Positions 11,865 to 23,298 of a stretch of 64,000 nucleotides of DNA are shown here, piece after piece. This stretch comes from Halichondria panicea. Its lineage: Eukaryota; Porifera; Demospongiae; Suberitida; Halichondriidae. The notes under the pieces are model-generated. The model had not been told where the DNA came from, did not search any database, and saw only the letters and a program-made list of their open reading frames with translations. The stretch is taken from contig NC_087377.1 in the NCBI RefSeq assembly GCF_963675165.1, positions 8,263,122-8,327,121 of the forward strand, given 5' to 3'. Numbering within the stretch: position 1 is the first letter of the stretch; the number at the start of each line of letters is the position of its first letter. The translations under genes and the position numbers were made by a program.

Positions 11865-12085
11865 AGCGTGGGAGGGGGAAGGGAGTTTTAGTTTTTTTGT
11901 TCAATTTAATGGGGCCAATATCAGATCAGAAGAAACAACCCCTGGCCCTTCACCCCATCAAAATTAATTAATCAAACCTTATCATAATTGTGCATATCCA
12001 CACCATCTTGAAGTTGGAGCTTGAGCTTCAAAAAATTACCGGATCTTCGCTGAAGTGTGTGCAATGGGAAATTAAGGGTGAGTGA
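11865..12085 (+). repeat. Dispersed repeat, also at 21980-22185
   Basis: The two segments align over about 200 bp: a G-rich opening, then TTTAATGGGCCA...CAGATCAG, AATYAATCAAACCT, and a block near GAGCTTGAGC, ending with AATGGGAAATTAAGGGTGAG or its variant. There is no coding sign. It looks like an ancient interspersed element. Confidence 0.6.
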
Positions 12086-12127
12086 CACGTACCTACTAGG
12101 AGTCAAGGTAGGTAGGAACCACAGATC

Positions 12128-13041
12128 AGAGGAGGTTGGACACAAAGCTAAACAGTTATAATGACATTGTCTTTATTTGGCATATTAATTGTAGTCAGCA
12201 TATAGGCCATCTTTTCATTAGATAACAGCATAGCTGAGCTATACATTTGCTCTACCCTACAACCCAGGTGTCAAGGAACGCAGTAAAATGCAGCAGCAGT
12301 AATAGTGTAGCTGCATGGGGGCCAGACCCTTTCTCATGGGATCAAGAAGAGAAAAAATTAAGGTCTGGCAAGGGTCCCCTTTACCGACGACAGTGAACTT
12401 TTGAAGTAGCAGACTTCAGGATTTTATACAGGATTTTTAGCCAGGGGGGGAAATGATGACATTTTTTTTAAAGCAAAGCAGAAAAGCGTCGCTCAAATTG
12501 ACCTCTAGTGTGTATGTACATGCTCAGCTTATGTTGTAAGGTTTAAATTTCAAAGGGTTATCATAACAATAAATGTATACATGCATTTTGTATCTGCTAT
12601 AATTGTGTAATCTCCTGTTCGAACATTTGAACTGCACCATGTACTATATCAAAATGAATATACATGTACAATGTATGCACTCCTGATGTATGTAAAACGC
12701 TTTTTCTCAACTGATACATGTATAGATACTCATTATACATGTAGATCTTCACTGTACAATTTGGTATAACATCATTCATTTCCAAGGGGGGAAATCCCAT
12801 GGCTCCCACCCCTCTGTATGAAACCCAGAGGAGGTTTGACAGGCGCAATGCAGCTCAAGTAATTAGCCTTTGATTACTCTCAGCAAAAACATTACGATGT
12901 GGGTGGATAATCAAAGGCTAATTGCCTGAGCTGCATCGTACCTCCTCTGTATGAAACCCTGACATTGCAAGCAAATAATCATGACCTTCAAGCTCACGTG
13001 ATGAATACATTAGTGACCTTTGACCCTGTCCAACCTCCTCT
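12128..13041. mobile_element. 914-bp inverted-repeat element containing a nested MITE
   Basis: The left end AGAGGAGGTTGGACA is mirrored by TGTCCAACCTCCTCT at 13027-13041. The interior has no transposase. A second, shorter member of the same end-motif family (12827-12949) is inserted within it, so this is either a nest or a fused double element. Confidence 0.6.
12827..12949. mobile_element. Short MITE, AGAGGAGG family, copy 2
   Basis: It shares the terminal AGAGGAGGT and the subterminal AATTAGCCTTTGATT with the copy at 11651-11802, with a shorter centre. The right arm has lost the GCGCCTGTC portion, so the termini are asymmetric. Confidence 0.75.
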
Positions 13042-13580
13042 GACTACATATGGCAGATCTTGTTAGTGATAGGTCAGTTTAGTTTGAGCTATAATTATGA
13101 TAAACCATGCCTAAGAACAACCCTATATAAATCAAGAGTGCATAAGAAGAGAAGAGTGTCAAACTATACTGATACTTATACACAAACACTGTGCACGAAG
13201 TAACGTGACATCCTGTCAATTGCACGTGACGTTTGCGCATAGTTACGCAACGCACAGAATTTGTTAATAGTGAGTAAAGAGTGCAAGTAAAGAGGATCAA
13301 CTCGACTATTGTCTCTATTTAGATGATTTTTGTAAAGAGATCGTCTTCTATCGTCTTCTGTAAGTGTGCAGTGAGCAGCTCCGTGAGCTCTTAACGTTGA
13401 ACGCGAACGACTAGCTAGAATTGTTCGATTACCACACCCCTAAAAACATCACGGTTAACATTTACTAGGAGATTACTAGTATAAAGTACTTTATTACGTG
13501 CGAGTCACGCTACTTTGTGCAGTGTTTGCATGTGTAAAAGTATCAGTAGGTCGACACTCTTCTCTTCTTGCTACAGTAAA

Positions 13581-14096
13581 TCATAGATTGAAGAGTTAGA
13601 GGGATAGGAAACGGTTTGTATCTCGAGTAACATCCGCGCTACGGTGCGGTTTAACCGAGGCCATCACAACAATATCTATTTCTACACTCAGTGCATAATA
13701 AACTACAGGTAACTGTGCTTAGTCCGTGCAACTCACTTATATTTCAAGGTCTATACCTATTGTAGTAGTCATAACCAGCACGCTTACACGTTACATGTTC
13801 CAATAGCTCTAAAACAGCCTTGGGAACATATAACTTTATTGGAAAGTCTCTTTTTACTGGGTGTGGTCAGTCATTAGCAAGTACTACACGTGGCTCATGG
13901 ACTAGGCGTGTTTTAAGTTGCTGAAAGAGATTATGTCTCGAGGAAACACAGCTTTGGGAGTTACCCGGCAAAAGTGTGCTTAATAGCCTTGTTCATAGGG
14001 CGTAGCGCGGATAATTTTCGAGGCTCCACTGCAGATTCAATGTAAAATCATCACGTGCACCACTCCGTTTCCTATCCCTCTCTCTTCAATCTATGA
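13581..14096. mobile_element. 516-bp MITE with about 33-bp terminal inverted repeats
   Basis: The left end TCATAGATTGAAGAG followed by GGGATAGGAAACGG pairs with CCGTTTCCTATCCC and CTTCAATCTATGA at the right. The interior is non-coding. A related single end, with TTCAATCTATAAGTAAATG and CATAATGCGGAGTG, is visible at 63580-63655. Confidence 0.75.
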
Positions 14097-14468
14097 GTAA
14101 ATGCACAAAAGAATTTTCATGTTCTGGGCCAATCCTCGAAAACAACCAGCTATACGGTACCCTCGAAATTACTATACCCAACTGTTCCCCCCCCCCCTCC
14201 CACACGTACATGAAGGAACATCATTAAAAATAGTTCAACTCAACTTACCTATGCTGCACGAAGATTGTGAAGACCAGTCAAGAGTTTTAGACATACGCCT
14301 GTACTGTTAAGACATCATATGCTCAAACCATAGATAAACGAAATCTATGCTCAAACTACAGACATGAAATCGAGCTAGAGAAGAGCGAGTTTTTAGGACC
14401 ACGAGGTGAAATGATCCATTCCTAGATTTCAGGCCGCCAGAAAGTAATTTTGTCCTCCGCCTCCCCGC

Positions 14469-14498
14469 AAAGCCCCCCCCCCCCCCCCCCCCCCCCCG
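14469..14498. repeat. Homopolymer run of about 29 cytosines
   Basis: An almost uninterrupted C tract follows AAAGC; the minus strand is a long G run able to form a G-quadruplex. A shorter C run lies at about 14189-14199. Length may be unreliable because such tracts are error-prone in sequencing. Confidence 0.8.
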
Positions 14499-14714
14499 CA
14501 TGCACACTGAAACCACATAGATGGGCGTGCCCGTCCCCAGCCATAAAAAGGGTGATGTCAGCGATCGATTCAGATCATCCTGCAATATAATTGGCTAAAG
14601 GTAGTGTTGTATCCAACTTAGAAAAAAATCATGTACAGTTTTGAGCCACGATTTAATACAGTCCTGACACATTGACTGTGTAATGCCAATAATTATTTGT
14701 CATTAATTTTTATA

Positions 14715-16830
14715 GCAAAGCGGATTTAGCAAATGTGACATTTGCAACCAAGTTTGACCTGGAGCGTTCAAAATGTGGAGGGAGATGTGGGTTCACTGAG
14801 GAATATACATTTCATTTGAGCCGTGTTCAGTAAGTGTTAACTGTTATGTATGCATGCTATATATGTACCTCATTGGCACACTGTAACCGTATATATAATT
14901 ATAATTATGTATAAAATTGTATGTATATAATTTATGTCATGCATGGCATCATAGAAGTATATATAATGTAAGTTTCAAGACTCCCGTGCAAACCCTCCCT
15001 TATATGGACTCTTTAATCTGTAGTCATAGTGGCTGCATTTCAGGTGAAATAATGATCAGCTATAATTATAGAGTATAATCCTTGCTAAACGAAACGATTG
15101 GTATGCATGTATGTCGAGGTAACCGTAATTCAGAGAGCCTGGTTAAGAGAGTGTCTACTGTATTGATCGAGTGGGTGTGCATAAGCGTGTGAATCCACTG
15201 AGATTAAAAAGTTGAATTCAATTATAGCCTCTTTTATATGTAGCTAGTGCGTGCATGCATTGGGTGAATATTATATGGCTCATGCATGTTATTATACAGG
15301 AATTCAAGATTGATTTACGTACTACGGCCATAGAGAAGAGGCTAGATCTAATCCAGAGAAATGTGTTACCATTATCATTGACGGTATGGATCAAAGCAAA
15401 ACCAATCTTCCATGTCTCACACAAACGCCTAAATTGGTTCAAGGTTTGCAACAGTTGAGAACTCACATATCCGGGGCACTTGTTCATACAAGATCACCTC
15501 ATGGAAAGCTGGCTTTTGCATATTATTATGTAGACATGCTGCAGTATCCCCACGATTCCAACCTGACAATTCATGTGCTGTTGTCAGTTCTGAAGGAGAT
15601 GAAAGGTAAATTACCTGCAACACTCAACCTTCAACTTGATAATACCTCACGGCAGATACGTGTTGGGTTTTTGTGCCCTTCTGGTATCCAGAAAAATGTT
15701 CAAGAAGGTAATACAATCATGAAGTTTATTATACCTTCTGCATGGCTCATAATAACCATGCATCTCTCTATATTATTATGTATATAGGTGAGGGTAAACT
15801 TTCTACCCATCAGTCATAGATCTACCCATGAACACATCGACCAATTTTTCTCAAGAATATCGACACAGCTAAATCAAACAGGAGCTGAAACTCTACCAGG
15901 TAAACTTTTTAGAATCGTATAAGTCATGATTTCAAATGTGAATTTTGTAGATCTTGAAGCTCAAATTTCAGCCTCGAGTACTCCTCCTGCGACAGTTAAA
16001 ATAGTGGACAGCATTTTTGACGTCCGTTCGTGGATATCGCCTTGCCTTGAAGGACTTCATGGTCATTCCAGACCTCACTGTTTCAGATTTGTTGCCGACC
16101 CTACTGTATTAGCAGAAGACTCAAAAGTGCTCATGTATTATAGGAATTGGTGTACTTGATGCTTGGTGTGAAACGGAAGAGGCCTTGGAAATTCTTATGG
16201 TATACTATGATATAAATACCATACGGAGATAATTATAATTATGCCAAGCTTTTTTCTTAAAACTCTATACCCTTCGTTAGTTGTAAATCATTTTCAGCTA
16301 TTAAATTTGGTATGCTCAATTTTGACAACTGCATAGCGGCAAGCTAATTTCCAGTTGATATTTCATTCATTTCATGTCATGCAGGACGTACCAAGTGGAG
16401 TACCTCCAACTCTGCAGCCATCTGACCTGAAAATTGATGTACCTTTGTTTTAAGAAAATCGAGTGATTTTGTCATAGTTCCTATTGTGGTGGTGAACATG
16501 TGCACTGCACTAACCACGTCTGCAGGAAGATGCACTAAAGTACAAACGATGGCTTACAGAAACTGCTGGTGGGATCAACTAGACATCAGATCTATCTACC
16601 ATGATGAAAAGCAATCTAGTGAATGGATTCATAACTTAGAAGAAGGTAATTATAAAATTATACGTGACATTGCATGTAAAGCATAATTATAGAATTAACG
16701 ACCGTCATAATTATACCGTTATTTCTGTTACATTGTTTTAGGAAATTCAAACGAAGAACCGTCTATAGTGGACTTCTGAGAAATCCAGATTTAGCTGCTC
16801 TCTTTGCTGCAGAGGACCAACCCTGCAAGG
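14715..16830 (+). pseudogene. Decayed DUF7869-type gene, paralogue of 2319-5441
   Basis: Exon equivalents keep the order and intron phases of the intact gene: about 14715-14829 (FSKCDIC, then a frameshift), 15300-15707 (IIIDGMDQSKTNLP, LRTHISGALVHTRSPHGKL, QLDNTS), 15788-15899 (VRVNFLPISHR, THEHIDQFFSRI; phase-1 end as in the intact gene), 15951-16160 (DVRSWISPCLEGLHGHS), 16384-16452 and 16535-16645. Frameshifts occur near 14745, 15355 and 15655, and stops later. The sequence is closer to the copy at 47281-49641 (shared exon 5 type with SSTP and RSW) than to the intact gene, so at least two subfamilies exist. No ParB-like partner is visible upstream. Confidence 0.8.
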
Positions 16831-16895
16831 TAACACAAAATATACTCACAGTCAGTAATATTAAGTTATGTGCACAGTATCAAGAGTTCATAAGA

Positions 16896-17191
16896 AAGAG
16901 TACGCAACTCCACTTAAAACCGTATAGTGGGCGTTTCTTCCAACCTAAGGACATCAACATGCTGTTGTATAAACTGTGAAATCAAATTTGCAATAAGCAT
17001 AGTGATGATTATCACTAATCTTATTCATTATCACTAATGTTATTCATTTTACAACTGCCAGCATAGGGAAGGCATAGTTACTCATTGCCTTTCCTGCTAT
17101 TATATAGTTGCGATTACAACAGCTAGTATCTGTGACGTATAGGTGTGGAGGAATGCTTTTTGTGTACAGTCTATTGGAGTTGCGTACTCTT
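16896..17191. mobile_element. Complete 296-bp MITE with 17-bp terminal inverted repeats
   Basis: The left end AAGAGTACGCAACTCCA (16896-16912) is mirrored at 17175-17191. Inside are short direct and inverted repeats built on TTATCACTAATSTTATTCAT. A truncated copy sits in the ParB-like gene intron (1068-1258). This one lies just past the decayed DUF7869 copy, but it is probably an independent insertion. Confidence 0.8.
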
Positions 17192-17890
17192 CCTAATAAA
17201 TGACCGTATTATATAGTAGGTAATTTTCATGGGGTAACTCGTGTGAGTACCGTATATCTTCTAATTATCGGACAACAAAAAATAATTATTTTCGAAATTG
17301 TCTGGGTATAATTGGAACAGATTTTTATAGAGCATGCGAAGTGTCCGGAATAATTAGAACAAGCAAGCAGCTGCATGCGAGCTAGCTAAGTTGCGACTGA
17401 ATAGTTGCACTAGCTATCTAAAACTAGCTACTCAAAGCTTGGTTTAAGGATTATCTGTCACCAAACTGCTAAAAGCTATCAGCAAAGAAGAGGACATGAG
17501 CATTGTGTGTTCCTCTGTGCAGGGAGTTTGTACGTGCTGTGTGTGAAGGACATTCCCACGACTTCACTATAATGACCTAGAACACAGTGTCTGACTTAGT
17601 AAACAAAATTAATAACTCTTATTTTATTGACAATGATAATAGCAGTACATAATATAACATAACAATGATAATAGCAGTACATACATAATTATCATGTAAA
17701 TCTTGCTCGTGTTTGATTGGTGTAATGATTATTATGTATTGAACATGTGAATGTGAGGAGAAATAGTGTTAAGGAAAATTGCGCCTTTTTAGGTAAAACT
17801 TGAGTGGGTGGGTAATTCAAATGGTCCAACTGGATGATCCTGTTGCATGTTCTATAAAAGTATATTATGTTTTGAGAAGTTGACTCATTT
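17192..17890. other. Non-coding stretch
   Basis: It contains GGTAATTTTCATGGGGTAA at about 17220, a fragment of the CCGTATAGC MITE family, and a partly inverted TCTAATTATCGGACA / GTCCGGAATAATTAG pair at 17257-17361. No gene is seen. Confidence 0.4.
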
Positions 17891-17898
17891 AATGCAAC

Positions 17899-18376
17899 AT
17901 GACTACTGTGTTAGCTCCAGGTAGTAGTCCTATTCTGAAAACATCAGTGGAGGATGAAAAATTACTCGACAGTGTAGAAGGTATATCAATTTGAGTGTTG
18001 TTACAATGATCACGGCTTCTTTTACCCGGGCAGGCGAAGAATACAACAGCCTGATGGAAATGGTGACGGAGAGCGGGGACATTGCCGTGTCCAAATAAAA
18101 TAGTGAAGTAAGTAACTTCAATGCAATAAAACCTTAAATCTTTGCTTTGCTATTTATAGGCTGTACCAAGACCTAGTATAGTGTTAGGCAAACTGATGAA
18201 GAGGCGTGGATAGAGGCAAGAAGGAGGAGGGAGATAGAGATCGAGGAAGACAGGGCGTGGAGGGAGGAACGACAGAGGAGGAGAGAGATTGAGATGAAGA
18301 GGGTGTGGAGGGAAGAAAGAAAGAGAATGAGGGAGAGACTTTGGAAGAAGAAAGCAAAGAGTGGGGGAGAAATATA
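17899..18376 (+). pseudogene. Small three-exon charged protein, apparently broken
   Basis: A first exon 17899-17980 starts at an ATG (MTTVLAPGSSPILKTSVEDE) and ends at a GTATAT donor. A second, 18036 to about 18108, encodes EEYNSLMEMVTESGDIAVSK and then meets TAA. A third, from about 18161, is extremely purine-rich and in one frame gives a helix of Arg/Glu repeats (EEAWIEARRRREIEIEED) ending before 18376. The in-frame stop and a frame change before the helix argue for a decayed gene. Family unknown. Confidence 0.35.
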
Positions 18377-18798
18377 ACATCAGTAAGCTATTGAATATAT
18401 ATACAAGTAGCTTCATAGACATGTGTGTTTATAGATATCTTGCTGCTCGGTTGTAATAAACCAAGCCCAAGACCAAGGACAACAACGAGGGGGGAAAAAA
18501 TGGAGGGGAAGGGTAAGCCGTAAGGGACCTGGACGTACCCTCCCGCTGAAACACTTGACATAGAATAACTGATGCACAAAGTTACTATATAGATCTACTA
18601 TGTAATATTTATTGTATACATGTTCTTACTATTATTATTTCAAAAAAACTTTACTAAACAAGTGCAAAAAACATTTTATGAAAAAATGGGGAAGAGTATA
18701 GGGTTGGAAGAGCATGCACACTGAAAGAACAAAAAGTTCGAAAACAAGATTGTAGGTTGGTATAGTCTTTGCATGCTCCAACTAGCTGGGGGTGGGGT

Positions 18799-19743
18799 TC
18801 AATCTTTGCGATCTTCACCAGTTGGGTCCAGCATTACTTCGAGTTTTGGTGGGCAAGGCTCAGTGTTTAGGTGCTGGTCCATCTGGAGGAAAGAAAAGGT
18901 GCGAACCAAAATAGCTACAGTGCTAGCATAATTATAGCATTGGGTAACCTATAGACTACTATCTCCACTACTATGATTATAGAATTATACTACTATCATA
19001 ATAATTCATAACACTAATTCGATGTTGACAGAGTGAGCTGGTTTACATTGGTAGACTGAGCATAATAAGAATTAATTGATGATAACTACGTATAATGATT
19101 ATACGTAGCAAGGTGATAATTAGACTATAATTATGAATGCGGTGCTGATGCCAAAGCTACATAACATAAAACTATAGGTGCTATATTTTATATTAGCGCT
19201 TATAATAGCTGGAGTAATGCTGACTCAAACCCTCACAAAGAAACAACGTATAGCTCCGCTTTGCAAGGTTGCCTGATTCTGGAAATTAGTTAGTTATGCA
19301 CTCGCCAAATTTTTTGTTTCTTTGCTTTTTCGCGCTTTTCTTTTCCTGGCAATCCTAGCAACATTCACATTGCAAATGTTTTGATTACCTTTTTTTCCAT
19401 TACAGCTACATGTAGTAGTACATTGATAAATGTGACGTTGATTACCGTAATTTGTCATCGTCCTGTAATCTTGTTGAAGATAATATATAAGTGGTCATTG
19501 GACACGTACCTGTGAACATGTGCATGTGCAACGTGGGAAGTTGTCATAGCAATTTAGCAGTTCCCATGCATTATTTTTTATTGTTGCTTTAAAAGAGGTG
19601 AGTTCTTTTCTGTGTGCTTGCATACCATTTTGAACAACTGTGTACAGAATAGATCCACTACCTATTGAAGCACCTCCAGCAGGTGCAGGAATACTCTTCT
19701 GTCTTTCAATATAGATATCCCATTGCTCCGTAACATTTAACAT
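18799..19743 (-). CDS. Possible small two-exon gene, 105 residues, unknown
   Basis: On the minus strand, exon 19743-19510 (78 codons) ends at a strong GTACGT donor and joins in phase to 18882-18799, preceded by a pyrimidine-rich CTTTCCTCCAG acceptor. The ATG at 19743 has an in-frame TAA 9 bp upstream, supporting this start. Exon 1 contains a short glycine/serine patch, a basic helix and CTCTCSQ; exon 2 encodes MDQHLNTEPCPPKLEVMLDP and a charged end. A polypurine tract lies just upstream (19765-19815). No signal peptide or membrane segment is seen, and I do not recognise a family. It could be the last part of a larger gene. Confidence 0.4.
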
Positions 19744-19764
19744 AGGACTAACTTATCATAGCCG

Positions 19765-19815
19765 TGGGGGAAGAGGAAGGGGGAAGAGGAAGGGGGAGGA
19801 CGAAGGGGGAAACAA
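19765..19815. repeat. GA-rich polypurine tract
   Basis: Tandem GGGGGAAGAGGAA-type units span about 50 bp with no pyrimidine run longer than one base. Such tracts can form triplex or G-quadruplex DNA. It sits directly upstream of the possible two-exon gene. Confidence 0.7.
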
Positions 19816-20193
19816 CAAAACAAGAGAAAACCCAAATAAAAACTGTATTATGGAAGAACGAACATACATTGTATTATTATGATCGTAACAGTTATACTTA
19901 TAATATTATACATAACTTATAGTAGTTATTACTGATGCGTGCTAAACAGCACAATAATTGCACAAGAGGTGTGCGTTAAGTGTATAATTAAAAACGCTGC
20001 ATGCACACGCCCACGAAACGATTGTTTTGCCTGCGTGCTACGTACTCGAAACAAATGCAGCGTACTACGGAAACGGAACAGAAACTTAATTTTGGCCTCT
20101 ACTGTAAGAGCTAAGTTAAAACGAGTGTCAAAAAATGCATATTACCATCGGCACCATATCGATTGAAAAACAAAGGAAAAGGCGGAAACAACT

Positions 20194-20468
20194 ACCGTAT
20201 AGCGGGTATATTTCGAGGGTATAAATGTTCGCGGTTTTCGCGGATTGAGCCTGTACCGCGAAAATTTATACCCACAAAAATTTATGAATAGTAGGCGGCG
20301 TGTTCAGTATTATGGATTCGAGGCTAACGGTGTGGAGGTACAGCTGCACGTTGATGTGCGCATGCGCCAAAAGGCTGGAACTCAGACCACGAAAATAAAA
20401 TCCGCGAAATCCTTTGTAATGGTCCATCCGCGAAAATTTATACCCTCGAAATATACCCGCTATACGGT
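20194..20468. mobile_element. CCGTATAGC-family MITE, copy 1 (275 bp)
   Basis: The left ACCGTATAGCGGGTATATTT is mirrored on the right as the reverse complement ending at 20468. The subterminal GTATAAA/GCGAAAATTTATACC blocks are also inverted. Related copies: 21752-21930, 25249-25476, 25741-25913, 28736-28937, 60827-61030. Confidence 0.85.
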
Positions 20469-21465
20469 ATCCAAAAAAAACCACGAAACTACAGAAAAAA
20501 CTTTAGAAAATGAAATTAGAACAGCCTTAAGTAGGAAAACAACACCGAGGACTCTAACATGACCACGATACTACACCAATCAAACGAACTCCCACCTATC
20601 CAGCTACAGCCGTATTGTGGTGAACAAGGGACACTTGCAGGCTCCAGCCACCACATCTTCCTAGTCGAGCCTTGCATCCATATTTAAACCCGTATTGAAT
20701 GAAGAAGACTTAGGCTCTCTCAAATGTATGTATTAATTCATTGCTATATACACCTATACATGTAAGTACTATACTCTATAAGTATAACCGTATCCTATAT
20801 AGTTGATTTACTATAATTATAGTCACCCGGTTCATAGCAAAATTTAATACGTAGCTGTTTACTGACGTAGCTAGGTCACAGATTGTATTTGTCGCAATGA
20901 ATTATAACATCTATTATCATACAGGCCGGGTATTTGCAGTGTATCTACCCCACTGCTACTATGACGAACGAAACGTTTAATGCTGTTGTTAACAGTGCTT
21001 GCTCTGGAGCAACACGAAGGACCAAAGTAGTTGGTGACCAATGAAGATTGAAGTACTGCTGTAGATAGTGTCATTTTAATGGTATTGAGTTTCTACGGTA
21101 TAACAATGACATCTGTATCAAGAGTGCATAAAACAAGCAGCACACATGCTGCATGCAGTTGAATCCGGAAGCGTAGGTGTGAGACAAAAGCATCACACAT
21201 GTCATGCATACGTGTGACATGTGTGTGGCATACTAGGTGCGGTACGCGTGCATGCAATAAGAGCAGCATGTGTGCAGACTGCATTCACAGTGCATTCACG
21301 AGGCACTCTCGTAGTACAGCTTTTATTTTATGTGTTCAGTAAGTAAGAATTAACGTGATTCACGAATAATGACATCAATGTTTTATTTACCGGAGCACTG
21401 CGAGCTGAAGTACTCGGGTTGAATAACCAGCGAAAAACTAAAGTGCGATCACATCAGTAAAATTA

Positions 21466-21735
21466 ATGTGGAGAAGGGAAAAAAATAATGAAGAAATAAC
21501 AGTTTACACAATTAATACTATTATAGTGAGTGTTGCAAGCTGCGCTGTGCTAATGTCTCTCGCCGTGCTTTCGCTCAAGTGTTATCAAGAGTATAATAAT
21601 AGCAAAGAGGGTATCGAACGTATAGGCATACTGTACATTAGATGTATCACTCTCTTTGCTATACTTGCAACTGGTTCAACGTGCTATATCAACTCCACCC
21701 ACAGTGCCATGCCCCATACATGGGCGATAATTTAA
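21466..21735 (+). CDS. Short open frame with two hydrophobic segments, doubtful
   Basis: An 89-residue frame from ATG 21466 encodes two hydrophobic helices (about residues 17-37 and 61-78) separated by a charged loop. There is no intron border, homologue or Kozak context that I can name, and a MITE begins 17 bp after the stop. It could be a small membrane protein or chance. Confidence 0.2.
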   Translation: MWRREKNNEEITVYTINTIIVSVASCAVLMSLAVLSLKCYQEYNNSKEGIERIGILYIRCITLFAILATGSTCYINSTHSAMPHTWAII

Positions 21736-21751
21736 AATGAAGAGCGTTTAA

Positions 21752-21930
21752 TACGGGTATAGCGGGTAATTTTCGTGGGGTAAAAAATTCGAAAAACGGT
21801 AATTTTCATGAGTAAACATCTCATTTCCTGCACTGCGTTCATACGTTCTGGTAAGCCACGCCTACGTTTAAATTTTGTGGAAGTCGGCTTGCACATGAAT
21901 TTTTTACCCCACAAAAATTACCCAATATAC
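21752..21930. mobile_element. CCGTATAGC-family MITE, copy 2
   Basis: GTATAGCGGGTAATTTTCGTG at the left and an imperfect inverted match ending ACCCAATATAC at the right bound 180 bp. The inner arms GGGGTAAAAAATTC and its inverse are well kept. Confidence 0.75.
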
Positions 21931-21979
21931 AAGTGTCTTACTTAGAAAGGTAGGAAAAAATGTAAATGCGTCAGGTAAA

Positions 21980-22185
21980 TTATACACAGGGGGAGGGGGT
22001 GGTGGAAAGTTTAGCTGTTTTATATTTAATGGGCCAAGACCAGATCAGGAGAAGCAACTCCCCCCCCCCATTAAATCAATCAAACCTCATCATTATGAAT
22101 TAATCCACACCGGGTTGAATTTTGAGCTTGAGCCTCAAACGGGATCATTGCTAGAAAATGTGTGTGCAATAGAGAAAGGGTGAGC
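21980..22185 (+). repeat. Dispersed repeat, second copy of 11865-12085
   Basis: It aligns with the earlier copy through TTTAATGGGCCA, AATCAATCAAACCTCATCAT, TCCACACC and GAGCTTGAGCCTCAAA. No coding potential is evident. Confidence 0.6.
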
Positions 22186-23298
22186 TAGAAGCAAAAATAT
22201 TATAATTATAACAAGAACCAAGGTGTCCGGATAATCAAGGTTCTACTGTACTGCTAAACGCAAAAATATAGATGATCATAATTGTATACAGAACGAGGCT
22301 GGAACCACTTGATCTTAGCTAATTAAGGTCACTAATTGGATTTCTACTACTACTTCAAGCCTAGTTTTTAGTGCCGTAAGCTTAAACGTTATTTTTAAGG
22401 GTAGGTCAAATCTTATTTTGCTCAGAAGCAGAGATACAAGTACAAGTCTTGACTGGACTTGTACTAGCCTCAATACCATGAGCGGCTGTTTTTTTAGTCT
22501 CAAATTCCAGCCTTTTGGCAAGATACAATACCAATGTACTACTAATGTACCAATACAAGTACGTACCAATAAAAGTTGGGGAGGGCGTTTTCTTAAAGTC
22601 AACGCACAGCTGGCCTCAAGACTTGTATGATAGTTTCTCTGCTTAGTGCTTCTATTAAAGATCTACTCCCTAGCTCAAAACATCTCCCTACAAGTCTACA
22701 TGGGCAATGCCTCTAAATACATGTAGATTTAGTCTGGGGGCCAGACCTTTTTTTTCAGACTAATGTAGACTAGGCACTATTGAGCTCATGTCAATGATGC
22801 AAACCATACATTTACTAGATAATGTGAACATACAGACCATCTCTAGCTCTGCCATCGCGCCAGTGGCTGTCCTTAGTTACTGCATGCAGTATTCTTCACT
22901 TTCTTCTTCTTTGGATGAAGTTTCTTGCCAGCTGGATTCATCGAGCAATGCGCGTGCGCAATGCAACACACTAATTATGCGCATGGTGGATCACATGAGC
23001 TGTTTCAACCTTCTTCACTTCTCTGCTCTGCTCTTCTGGGTACGGCCAGGTACCTATAGCTCTCTGGTGATCTGCCGAGCTCGGTGATCTGCGGATTCTT
23101 TCAGTCTCTTATTATAGTCTAGTTTTAGGTAAGTTGAATTGAATTTTATGAAGGTGTCAAATACTTTATAATACTTACAGCTCAGGGTGGCTTTCAGGCC
23201 TTCGTTTTCTTGTGTGCCTACCGTACTTATTCGATTTAAAGCGACCCTCCAAATATGCGACACCCTCGATATTTTCCAATTTTCTGACCTCTAAAAAT
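22186..23298. other. Non-coding stretch
   Basis: Contains a small inverted repeat (TACAAGTCTTGAC / GGACTTGTA near 22438) and a GGGGGCCAGACC motif at about 22736 that also occurs near 12318. Open frames in this stretch show no family motif. Confidence 0.4.

Noticed and set aside
14307-14585. 92-codon minus-strand frame with a glycine run
   Set aside because: The glycines come from the poly-C tract; no other coding sign.
18150-18422. 90-codon Pro/Leu-rich minus-strand frame
   Set aside because: It is the complement of the purine-rich charged-helix exon on the plus strand.
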